Of a stretch of 64,000 bases of DNA, positions 45,126 through 52,583 are shown piece after piece. Numbering within the stretch: position 1 is the first letter of the stretch; the number at the start of each line of letters is the position of its first letter. Location: the NCBI GenBank assembly GCA_934167095.1, contig CAKPKE010000005.1:21228-85227 (forward strand), written 5' to 3'. The translations under genes were made by a program, and so were the position numbers. The notes beneath the pieces were generated by a model. That model had not been told where the DNA came from. It saw nothing but the letters and a program-made list of their open reading frames with translations, and searched no databases. The DNA comes from an uncultured Clostridia bacterium. GTDB taxonomy: Bacteria > Bacillota > Clostridia > TANB77 > CAG-508.

Positions 45126-45304
45126 TATACTAACCTATATTTTCTATATGGTACATCAATTATTGATACATAGTCACTTTGATATTTTAACTTTTTTCCA
45201 TTATTATAGCAATCATATTCTGCTTTAGTAATAATATTATTTTTAACATTATTATTATTATTTATAGTAAACTTTGAATTTTCTATAGTATATTCTTTAT
45301 TCAT
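45125..45304 (-). CDS. Small protein, 59 aa, between TIGR04255-like and MBL genes
   Basis: Reads MNKEYTIENSKFTINNNNNV and ends SDYVSIIDVPYRKYRLV. Not recognised. Its ATG overlaps the stop of the upstream gene by 8 bp (ATGAATAA) and its stop overlaps the MBL start, so it is coupled on both sides, which argues strongly that it is translated. Poly-Asn patch; no membrane segment. Confidence 0.65.
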   Translation of the reverse strand: MNKEYTIENSKFTINNNNNVKNNIITKAEYDCYNNGKKLKYQSDYVSIIDVPYRKYRLV

Positions 45305-46184
45305 TATTATTTACTCCTATAAATTTTTCATCAATACTTTCTGTTTTAGTTAACGTATTTAAAAATTGCTTAGATAACATTTTTTTAAACACCTTGAATA
45401 TTATTTCATTTATTTCATTTAATTTTTCTACAATCCTTTTTTGTTCAAAAGTATTTTTTAATCTTTCTAAATCATTTATACTGATATCAATGTCAATTGC
45501 GGCTCTTTTTACTTCTTTGTTTTCTAATAATCCTTTTGACAAATGCGTAATTAAATTTATTTGCTTTTCATCATATGCAAATGTATATTTTCTTTCTGAA
45601 ATTAAATCATCTATAATATCTGTTTGTTTTTCCTTTAAAAAATCATAACTATAAGAAAAAAAGTCTTTATTCAAATAAGTTAATATATCTTCATTTTCTA
45701 TATTTTTAACAAAAAATTCATTAAATTTCCTAAAACCAATTTTCTTTATTCTTACATCTTTCTCATATAATCTTTCAATTATTTTATTGAAAATTTCAAT
45801 ATAATCTTCAAATGATATATATTTCATACCACAATTAATATCAATACAAGAAAAATGCTTATTTATTATCATTTTTATATAAACATTCTTATCTATAAAT
45901 CTTAAAATTTCTACTGATTTTATCTTTGTGTAATTATTAACATTAAAGAAACTCTGATTATTTGAAATTTCAGGATTATTTAATTGTATATCTACAGAAC
46001 TAATTACACCTTCAAAAACATCACTAAACTGATTATTATCAAATAAATCTTTACTAATATCTGCTACTAAATCATCAACTAATGCATCAGATAATGGCAT
46101 ATAATCAATTCTAATAATAATATTTTTACTCAAATATTTTTTTAAGTCATTTCTTTGAATTTCTTCTATTTCTTTCATATACAT
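45297..46184 (-). CDS. TIGR04255-like sporadically distributed protein
   Basis: 295 aa. The N-terminal ~200 residues are mixed alpha/beta with an initial IIIRIDYMPLSDALVDDLVA. The C-terminal part AAIDIDISINDLERLKNTFE, then KLNEINEIIFKVFKKMLSK, resembles the ends of TIGR04255 proteins (a D-D strand, then a helix with IFxxxI). Function unknown; the family appears patchily, often near mobile or defence genes. Weak ribosome site (TTGGAAAT). First gene of the coupled operon. Confidence 0.6.
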   Translation of the reverse strand: MYMKEIEEIQRNDLKKYLSKNIIIRIDYMPLSDALVDDLVADISKDLFDNNQFSDVFEGVISSVDIQLNNPEISNNQSFFNVNNYTKIKSVEILRFIDKNVYIKMIINKHFSCIDINCGMKYISFEDYIEIFNKIIERLYEKDVRIKKIGFRKFNEFFVKNIENEDILTYLNKDFFSYSYDFLKEKQTDIIDDLISERKYTFAYDEKQINLITHLSKGLLENKEVKRAAIDIDISINDLERLKNTFEQKRIVEKLNEINEIIFKVFKKMLSKQFLNTLTKTESIDEKFIGVNNNE

Positions 46185-46501
46185 ATTTCCAATCTTTTAT
46201 TTTTATACTATTTTACTCAGTTTTTCAGATTATATCACTTCCACAAGAAAAAATAAATAATTTTCCTGAAACTTCCTGAAAATTTCCGCCGTTTTTTCGT
46301 CGTTTTTTTAGTGAAGCAAAAAAATCAAAGAACGTTCAATTTTTTGATAACTCTGGCTCTGTGGGCAATATCCAATATTATTGCCTTCGCTTTATGAGTT
46401 CAAACATTTCCATTTTTAAACTTTAATTGTACTGCTATTTCAATAACATCTAAAAGTAATCACCCTACTTTTAAGTACTTTCATCCTACAATTTTATTGT
46501 T
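46185..46501. other. Gene-free stretch with one hairpin
   Basis: GGCAATA (46364-46370) pairs with TATTGCC (46379-46385). A short TTCCTGAAA repeat lies near 46262-46280. No coding frame; likely the promoter region of the TIGR04255 operon plus debris. Confidence 0.45.
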
Positions 46502-46716
46502 CTACTTCAACTCACAATTTATTTTATGCACTTGAAATTTATTTTCTTTTAAAACAGCTTTTATTACTTTAGGTACTAACGGATACTCATCAATTTTTTC
46601 TAATTCAATCCATTCATATTGGAGATAATCTTTTCCTTCAACATTTTTCATTGTATATTCTATTTTCTTATTTTCTTCATTTTCAACAATTATATCACTT
46701 TTTGTGCATAACTTTA
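46502..46716 (-). pseudogene. 3' fragment of a Nudix-like gene
   Basis: In-frame stretch without a start (only an internal ATG), reading LCTKSDIIVENEENKKIEYT, then EWIELEKIDEYPLVPKVIKA and a tail ending HKINCELK. WIELEKIDEYPLVP is like the C-terminal strand-helix of Nudix hydrolases. The Nudix box itself is absent. It begins exactly where the deformylase gene ends, suggesting a past rearrangement. Confidence 0.4.
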
Positions 46717-47127
46717 CTATATCACCACTCCATTTGTATGATCCATCTCATGTTGGATTATTTCAGCAACAAATCCTGAAAATTTTTCATGCTTTTTATT
46801 AAATTTCATATCTAAATAGTCAACTTCAATCTCTTGGTATCTAGTGCATTTTCTTTCACCAATTAGTGATAAACAACCTTCTTTTGTTTGATATTCACCT
46901 TTCTGATTCGTAATAACAGGATTTATCATTCCAAAATCATATAATCCAGCAGATACACAAATTATTGCTTTATTATATCCAATCATATTTGCTGCAAGAC
47001 CAACACATCTATCTTTATTCGCATTAAGTGTGTCTAATAAATCATTTGCAATGAATTTATCTTTTTCTGTTGCTTTCTCTGCTTTTTTAGACAAAAACAT
47101 TACATCTTTTACAATATTTCTTACCAT
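46717..47127 (-). CDS. def: Peptide deformylase
   Basis: Removes N-formyl groups from new proteins. 136 aa with CVGLAANMIGYNK (motif 1, Met in place of the usual Gln), EGCLSL (motif 2, metal Cys) and QHEMDH (motif 3, two His and Glu). C-terminal tail is short (DHTNGVVI), common in this subgroup. Weak GAGAATAA ribosome site. May be a second deformylase, not the housekeeping one. Confidence 0.88.
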   Translation of the reverse strand: MVRNIVKDVMFLSKKAEKATEKDKFIANDLLDTLNANKDRCVGLAANMIGYNKAIICVSAGLYDFGMINPVITNQKGEYQTKEGCLSLIGERKCTRYQEIEVDYLDMKFNKKHEKFSGFVAEIIQHEMDHTNGVVI

Positions 47128-47197
47128 TTATTCTCATATAATCAATTATAGAAATATTAATCTATAATTAATTAAATTCCTTTCTCTTTTTTATACC

Positions 47198-47240
47198 CAA
47201 ATTAGATGTATATTTAATTCACTTATATACATCTAATTTG
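47198..47240. repeat. Perfect 16-bp inverted repeat upstream of def
   Basis: CAAATTAGATGTATAT (47198-47213) / ATATACATCTAATTTG (47225-47240), 11-nt loop. T-tracts are poor; it may be a terminator of the 169-aa gene or an operator. A second AT-rich hairpin (about 47141-47177) lies nearer to def. Confidence 0.6.
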
Positions 47241-47290
47241 TTATATTTAATTATTGCTTTTTAACTACCTAGTAGAACTTGGATTCTAAT

Positions 47291-47800
47291 CTATACTATT
47301 TTTCTTCCCTGATTTTCTGTTTCAAATTTATATAGATCTAGTTCAAATCCATCTTGCTTTAAAATATCACAGATTTCGAAGAACAATTTTAGCACAATTC
47401 TTTCTTGTATTTTGTTTTCTTTTTTAAAACTGGTTTCTTCTTCTTCGTTTTCACTGCTATTATTATTGCTCATAGATGCCTGAATATTCCATGCTAATAT
47501 CTGTCTATTTCTCTTTTCATCTGCAAACCAGAATTCGTTGCCATTTCCATCTAAAGTTCCATTATTTAATTTGCTATTTACTTCAAATATTTTATTATTC
47601 TTTTCAATAGTTTCTTTTATTTTTGCAACTGCATCTTGGCTTAATTCATATATTGTATATTCCAGCGTTTTATTGTTAAAATTAGCTTTTCTATACTCAA
47701 TTTCACCTTTTTCTAATATTCTTATTTCAAAGCTATTAGTATTTCCCCCTAGAAAATTACAGGCAGCAAATTCCTTATATTCAAAAATTGAATAACTCAT
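47291..47800 (-). CDS. Hypothetical protein, 169 aa
   Basis: Not recognised. Beta-rich first half (SFEIRILEKGEIEYRKANFN, LEYTIYELSQDAVAKIKETI), a mid-region WFADEKRNRQILAWNIQ, then an acidic NNNSSENEEEE linker and a C-terminal helix VLKLFFEICDILKQDGFELD. ATG at 47800 chosen for GAGGAAG upstream; an open frame extends further without a ribosome site. Confidence 0.6.
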   Translation of the reverse strand: MSYSIFEYKEFAACNFLGGNTNSFEIRILEKGEIEYRKANFNNKTLEYTIYELSQDAVAKIKETIEKNNKIFEVNSKLNNGTLDGNGNEFWFADEKRNRQILAWNIQASMSNNNSSENEEEETSFKKENKIQERIVLKLFFEICDILKQDGFELDLYKFETENQGRKIV

Positions 47801-47924
47801 TTTATTAATCTTCCTCATTATTATCAGTACTAAATTAGCTCCATTATAACATAGAAATTCATTATTAGCAAAGTTTTCCACTTATGTTATTTAAAATGTT
47901 AATAGAACAAGACTATTTTTCTTT

Positions 47925-48764
47925 TTAAATTTCGTCAACACAAATATTTTGCTTTTTGAAACTTTCATATATTTTTGTCATGTCTCTATATCTGCCTTCT
48001 TTTAATTCTGCCCTATATTTCTCTTTTTCCATGTTTATTGCTTCATCTTCAAGTTCTTTATCAATATCATAAGGTACCTTCACAAATTGGAATGAAATAT
48101 CAGAATCATAGCTTGTACTTCCAATCTCTCCTTCAATTATAAAATAGTTGCTTTTTGTAGTTTCTAAAACATTACTATCTTTATTTTCATTTCTTATAAC
48201 ATCAAAAGGATTACCTACACTTCCAACATTTATTAAAGTTTTATTATATATTTTATCCATATATGGATGATGAATATGTCCATACAACACAACATCAGCT
48301 TTATTTTGAGACACAGTTTTATCACTTGGCAAAAACATTTCATATTTTTTCTTAAAATTATCTGTATTTAGCGTAGCTTGGTCATTAGCAGTAGGTGTTG
48401 CATGAAATAATCTTACTAGACTTCCGCTCATATAAAATTCATAACAAAATGGCAGACTTAGCAAATATTCTCTATCTTCCATATCAATTAAAGACTGATT
48501 CCATTCTATTCTTTTTCTTTCCATATCAGGAATCTCGTCAATATTATCATATTTTTTAGAAAAATGATAATCACAATTTCCTTGCAATACTACATCACAA
48601 TTTTCTTTTATCAATTTTATACATTCCTTTGGATGTACACCTTTTGCAATAATATCTCCTAAACAGATAATTTTATCTACATTTCTATTTTTTATATCAT
48701 TTAAAGTTACCCTTAAAGCTTCCAAATTTCCATGTATATCTGAAATAATTGCTACTCTTTGCAT
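47925..48764 (-). CDS. Calcineurin-like metallophosphoesterase
   Basis: 279 aa from the ATG at 48764 (AAGGAG). Motifs: ISDIHGN, GDIIAKG, GNCDYH and YGHIHHPYM, the complete dinuclear metal set of the YfcE/diadenosine-tetraphosphatase-like group; a C-terminal ~60-residue helical extension is extra. Substrate unknown. Upstream of its start lies a copied 3' end of the neighbouring yfcE-like gene. Confidence 0.85.
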   Translation of the reverse strand: MQRVAIISDIHGNLEALRVTLNDIKNRNVDKIICLGDIIAKGVHPKECIKLIKENCDVVLQGNCDYHFSKKYDNIDEIPDMERKRIEWNQSLIDMEDREYLLSLPFCYEFYMSGSLVRLFHATPTANDQATLNTDNFKKKYEMFLPSDKTVSQNKADVVLYGHIHHPYMDKIYNKTLINVGSVGNPFDVIRNENKDSNVLETTKSNYFIIEGEIGSTSYDSDISFQFVKVPYDIDKELEDEAINMEKEKYRAELKEGRYRDMTKIYESFKKQNICVDEI

Positions 48765-48774
48765 ATTTTTCTCC

Positions 48775-48845
48775 TTAATACTCATACTCCTGAAGCACTT
48801 TTCCAATAACATCTTTCAAGATAATTTTATTTTCATCTAATATTA
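48775..48845 (-). repeat. Duplicated 3' end of the yfcE-like gene
   Basis: About 71 bp nearly identical (3 differences seen) to 49381-49451, the end of the phosphodiesterase gene, including its stop; it encodes LDENKIILKDVIGKVLQEYE. It is a remnant of a tandem duplication bracketing the two small genes at 48864-49292. Confidence 0.85.
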
Positions 48846-48863
48846 AATGCAATAGCATGATTT

Positions 48864-49085
48864 TTATTTTTCTCTTAATTCAGTTAATTGTTTCATAACA
48901 TTTTCTAAGTCTAGATTTTCTTCCATTTCTTCTATAATTAATTGATTTTTTATACAGTATAAACTCATCCACAAACCTAATACAATTCCCTTTTCTTCTT
49001 CAGTTAATTCTTTTTGTTTTGAATATATATCAATGTACACTTTTGCATTACCTAACAAATGATTTATTAATTCTTCATATTTCAT
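48864..49085 (-). CDS. Hypothetical protein, 73 aa
   Basis: Not recognised. All-helical, acidic: MKYEELINHLLGNAKVYIDI, then EEEKGIVLGLWMSLYCIKNQ. AGAGTGAT before the ATG. 15 bp after the 63-aa gene; the two probably form a unit. Confidence 0.5.
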   Translation of the reverse strand: MKYEELINHLLGNAKVYIDIYSKQKELTEEEKGIVLGLWMSLYCIKNQLIIEEMEENLDLENVMKQLTELREK

Positions 49086-49100
49086 TGTATCACTCTTTTT

Positions 49101-49292
49101 TTACTCTTGTTCTAATTCGTTTATGTTGTGTGTATAAATCACTTCGTCATCATTTTTTCTAAATTGTGCATCATATTCTATCTCACAAACTTTATCATCA
49201 TATATTAGAACTATATTACCTGTAATATTTGTATTTTTTATTCTTACTCTATCATATAGTTTAAATTTCCCTATCTTTTTTAATTCTTTCAT
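49101..49292 (-). CDS. Hypothetical small beta-barrel-like protein, 63 aa
   Basis: Reads KFKLYDRVRIKNTNITGNIV, then LIYDDKVCEIEYDAQF. The pattern DRVRIKNTxxTGxIV is like short SH3/KOW-type barrels (DUF4926-like), but I cannot assign it firmly. AAGGAA upstream. Confidence 0.5.
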   Translation of the reverse strand: MKELKKIGKFKLYDRVRIKNTNITGNIVLIYDDKVCEIEYDAQFRKNDDEVIYTHNINELEQE

Positions 49293-49380
49293 TTTAATTT
49301 TATTCCTTTCTTTCTTCTTTCAAAGACACACATAATGCTGAATATTGAAACTTTTTATTATTTCAAACTATTTTTTCTAC

Positions 49381-49917
49381 TTAATACTCATACTCCTGAA
49401 GCACTTTTCCATTAACATCTTTCAAGATAATTTTATTTTCATCTAGTATTATATAGCTATGATGTGAATTGCACTTTGGAAGTGAAATAGAACCAGGATT
49501 TGCAAACACAAAGCCCTCTTTTTCTTCAATAAAACCTTGATGAATATGACCATAAATCATTATATCAAAATTATCATAAGGAATATTTTCAATATTGTAT
49601 TTATGACCATGTGTAAAGTAAAATTTCTTGCCATTTATTTCCATAAGAATGTGGTCATTGAATTTGAACTCTGATATCATTTCATCAACTTCTGCGTCAC
49701 AATTTCCACGAACCACTAAGAGCTTATCTTTCATTTCATTTAATATTTTTGAAACCTTCATTGGCTCATATTCTTGGCTTAGCTCATTTCTTGGTCCATG
49801 ATAATACAAATCGCCTAATATAACTATCTTTTCTGGCTTTTCTCTTTCTACAATTTCCTTTATTTTTTCTGCATAATAGCCAGAACCATGAATATCTGAC
49901 AAAACTAAAACTTTCAT
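49381..49917 (-). CDS. YfcE-like phosphodiesterase
   Basis: 178-aa metallophosphoesterase: MKVLVLSDIHGSGYY, ILGDLYYHGP, VVRGNCDAEVD, FTHGHKYN and YGHIHQGFIEE, matching YfcE (phosphodiesterase active on model substrates). AAGGAG upstream. Its last ~70 bp are duplicated at 48775-48845. Confidence 0.9.
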   Translation of the reverse strand: MKVLVLSDIHGSGYYAEKIKEIVEREKPEKIVILGDLYYHGPRNELSQEYEPMKVSKILNEMKDKLLVVRGNCDAEVDEMISEFKFNDHILMEINGKKFYFTHGHKYNIENIPYDNFDIMIYGHIHQGFIEEKEGFVFANPGSISLPKCNSHHSYIILDENKIILKDVNGKVLQEYEY

Positions 49918-49943
49918 TTTCTTACACTCCTTTTTTAATAAAA

Positions 49944-50459
49944 CTAATTTAACATTTCAACTACCTTTTCAAAATCTTCTTTATCAAAATTTACAGATGG
50001 TACAATTTCTTTATTATCATACATTTTTGCAAATTCATCTATTGTAACCCATTTAAACTCAGTTGCTTCGCCATCAGGAAGAGTTATTTCGTCATCTTTT
50101 ATATCTTTTTTAAACACCCAAAAGTCCTTAAAATCTGGTAATTCTTTATCTCTTTTTAGTTCCTTATAAAAATGGGCTTCTTCTTTTTCAAAAGTGATTC
50201 CAAGTTCTTCTTTTATTTCTCTTAGCATCCCTTCTAAACTTGTTTCTCCAGCAAGTACAGAACCGCCATTACATTCCCACATTCCACCATATCTTTTAAA
50301 ATCAGCTCTTTTAGAAATTAAAATTTCATTTTTCATATTTAAAATAATAGCAGTCACAACAATGTGATATTCACCTTTTTTGAATTTATAAACGCCTCTT
50401 TCTGCCAAATTTCCTGTTTTATTTTTATTTTCATCATAAATATCCCAAATTTCGCTCAC
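49944..50459 (-). CDS. Nudix hydrolase
   Basis: About 171 aa. N-terminal SEIWDIYDENKNKTGNLAER is like the isopentenyl-diphosphate isomerase/YfcD branch; Nudix box GGSVLAGETSLEGMLREIKEELG. Substrate uncertain. Start is ambiguous: GTG at 50459 fits the family N-terminus; a TTG at 50474 is possible; neither has a good ribosome site. Confidence 0.82.
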   Translation of the reverse strand: MSEIWDIYDENKNKTGNLAERGVYKFKKGEYHIVVTAIILNMKNEILISKRADFKRYGGMWECNGGSVLAGETSLEGMLREIKEELGITFEKEEAHFYKELKRDKELPDFKDFWVFKKDIKDDEITLPDGEATEFKWVTIDEFAKMYDNKEIVPSVNFDKEDFEKVVEMLN

Positions 50460-50574
50460 AACTTTCCACAACAATACATTTTAGTAATAATAAAATTAAT
50501 ACATTATTAAAATTAACTATTTAGCAAAATGTATCATATCTCCTTTTTCTAGTACTTTTCCACAATTATATCAC

Positions 50575-50705
50575 TTAATGTGTAAATCTTACAATAAAAT
50601 GTATCATATCTTTTTCTTTTTTAACTTCTATTTTGCCACCATTATTTTTTACTATTGCAAGTGCCATTGAAAGACCTATTCCATAGCCTCCAAGTGCTCT
50701 GCTTC
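50575..50705 (-). pseudogene. 3' fragment of a sensor histidine kinase
   Basis: Encodes RALGGYGIGLSMALAIVKNN and GGKIEVKKEKDMIHFIVRFT then a stop. GGYGIGLSxAxAIV is the G2 box of the HATPase domain. Everything upstream of it is missing. Confidence 0.65.
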
Positions 50706-50850
50706 TTGATTTTCTATGTTTTTCTTATATTTTAGTTCATGCTCTAAACTTGCCCAGCAATCCATTGCAATCGTTCTTATTTAGAAATGTCATCTATATA
50801 TGAGCAAATTATTCTGACGCTAACTGAATCTTTATAAAATTTATTTTCCA
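50706..50850 (-). pseudogene. Fragments of a RelA/SpoT-type (p)ppGpp synthetase
   Basis: Two pieces in different frames: FYKDSVSVRIICSYIDDISK then stop, and MDCWASLEHELKYKKN. Both match small alarmone synthetases (VRIICxxxxDIY, AMDFWASLEHxLxYK) but the segment between them is lost. It is fused to the kinase fragment, so two deletions are joined. Confidence 0.6.
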
Positions 50851-50969
50851 TAATCTTCCTTTCCTACTTATTTATAATCTTTTTTCCTTGAAGATTACTT
50901 GAAATTATAATTTTTTTATATGTTTTATTAGTGAATTTCTGACAAAAAAATAGTAACCACTTTTAGTGA

Positions 50970-51551
50970 TTACATATTTTTATTGCCTAGTTCTCTATAA
51001 ACTTCGCCCCAGTTATATACAGTTTTTAAATACTTACTTTCTGGAAGTTCAAAGCTTGCTGCATCTTTAAAATACATTGTTTTCACACCTGCATCAGATA
51101 TTTTTTTACAATTATCTGTTGAATCATCAATCATTATATCTATGTTCTCTTCTTTGCAGACTTCAGCTTTATTTTCAGCTCTATAAATGTATTTATCAAA
51201 TAAATCTAAGCCATTTCTTTTTATTGTTTCATTAGACACATCTACAATTTCAGGATTTTCTATTCCTCTAGCTGTTACCACAACAAGCTCATTTCCTTCA
51301 TTTTTTAACATTTGCAATACCTTTTTTGCCCCTGGCATTACATTTGCTGTTTTCACAATTTCTTCTATGTTTTTTTCAAAGAATTCGTCGCTTTGCTCTT
51401 TACTCCAGGCAAATCTTTTTTCAAACAACATTTCTCGATTATCAATTTTGCTATTTTGCTTAAGTTCTAGCATATCATATAATTCAGATAAAACTCTAAA
51501 TTCTTTTTCTGAATCGAATACAACACCATCTAAGTCGACACCTATTTTCAT
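50970..51551 (-). CDS. 5'(3')-deoxyribonucleotidase-like HAD protein
   Basis: 193 aa. HAD motif I MKIGVDLDGVVFDS (Asp6, Asp8), motif II VVTARG, motif IV MIDDSTDNCKKI, as in NT5C-type nucleotidases. Cytoplasmic; likely dephosphorylates a nucleotide or similar. Upstream ribosome site is weak; an AT-rich hairpin (ATAATCAATT/AATTGATTA) lies before the start. Confidence 0.8.
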   Translation of the reverse strand: MKIGVDLDGVVFDSEKEFRVLSELYDMLELKQNSKIDNREMLFEKRFAWSKEQSDEFFEKNIEEIVKTANVMPGAKKVLQMLKNEGNELVVVTARGIENPEIVDVSNETIKRNGLDLFDKYIYRAENKAEVCKEENIDIMIDDSTDNCKKISDAGVKTMYFKDAASFELPESKYLKTVYNWGEVYRELGNKNM

Positions 51552-51616
51552 ATTTTATTGTATAATCAATTTATATTATAATTGATTAGTTCCTTTCTTA
51601 ATTTTTATATAAACGC

Positions 51617-52438
51617 TTATCTATACCTTATTACCCTATATTGAATTTTTAACAAAATTTTAAATACTGAATCCTCTAATGGATAACATCTATGTAATGC
51701 ATAAATATCAAGAGTATCGCTTAAATTTATTCTATTATCTGTTAAATTTTGAACATATCCTAAACCTTTTAATGCATTTATTTCATCTTGTGTATATAAT
51801 CCATAAGGATATGTAAATACCTTTAGCATATCTTCTTTTCCTAAAGTTGCTTTTAAGTTTGCATAAGCTTTATTTGTTTTTTCTACCAAAGTTTCAGTTG
51901 GAAGTTTGTCATATTCTAGATGTTCTAATCCATGTGAATATATTGAAATAAGTCCGCTGTCAGACATTTCTTTTGCCTCATCCCAAGTATAATATCCAGG
52001 TATTCCTACACAATCATCAATTAAAAATGAAGTCATTGGAATATTATATTTTTTAGCTATTTCATAAGCATATTTGTAAACACCTGTGTAACCATCATCA
52101 AAAGTTATTAAAAAGCTCCACTTTGAAATTGCTTTTTCACCATTATAATAATCAACTAAATCTTGATATGAAATTGGAACATATCCTAAATTCATAAGTC
52201 CTGTAATTTGTTCTTCAAATCTTTTTGCAGTTGTTTGCATATAATCAAACTCAATTTGTGAGTCATCTTCTACAAGATCATGATACACAAAAATTGGTAT
52301 TTGAAGTGTCTTTTCGCTTCTATAATATGTATTATGAACAGTTGCAACTTCATAAATTACAAATGTTATAATTGCTACAATAATAATTGAAATTATTGAA
52401 AGCAGAGTTCTTTTTAAAATTTTATTATTTTTTTCCAT
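51617..52438 (-). CDS. Membrane-anchored polysaccharide deacetylase
   Basis: 273 aa: one N-terminal helix (10-34), then the NodB fold outside the cell. TFDDGY at 112-117 (catalytic Asp114, metal Asp115), metal His169 and His173 (SHGLEHL), and FTYPYG further on. Probably removes acetyl groups from peptidoglycan or a wall polymer. Single gene. Confidence 0.88.
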   Translation of the reverse strand: MEKNNKILKRTLLSIISIIIVAIITFVIYEVATVHNTYYRSEKTLQIPIFVYHDLVEDDSQIEFDYMQTTAKRFEEQITGLMNLGYVPISYQDLVDYYNGEKAISKWSFLITFDDGYTGVYKYAYEIAKKYNIPMTSFLIDDCVGIPGYYTWDEAKEMSDSGLISIYSHGLEHLEYDKLPTETLVEKTNKAYANLKATLGKEDMLKVFTYPYGLYTQDEINALKGLGYVQNLTDNRINLSDTLDIYALHRCYPLEDSVFKILLKIQYRVIRYR

Positions 52439-52542
52439 TTTTTCAAAACATTCCTTTCTTTTAAGGAATAAAATTTGATTAAATATATTGTATTTTACAA
52501 CTATTTTTCAAACTTTTTCCTTTTATTTCCATATTAGTTTTC

Positions 52543-52577
52543 AAAGAGGTCACGAAAAAATTTTGTGGCCTCTTTTG
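52543..52577 (-). terminator. Terminator of adhE
   Basis: AAAGAGGTCAC (52543-52553) / GTGGCCTCTTT (52565-52575), 11 bp with one mismatch on the DNA that becomes G-U in one RNA. AT-rich flanks. Confidence 0.8.
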
Positions 52578-52583
52578 TTTTAA

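Larger units (their letters stand above)
50460..50969. other. Intergenic region filled with gene debris
   Basis: No intact gene. It contains fragments of a histidine kinase (50575-50705) and of a RelA/SpoT-type synthetase (about 50706-50850), both on the minus strand. Confidence 0.6.

Noticed and set aside
46341..46400. tRNA-like stretch near the GGCAATA/TATTGCC hairpin
   Set aside because: Only one stem forms; no D or T arm.
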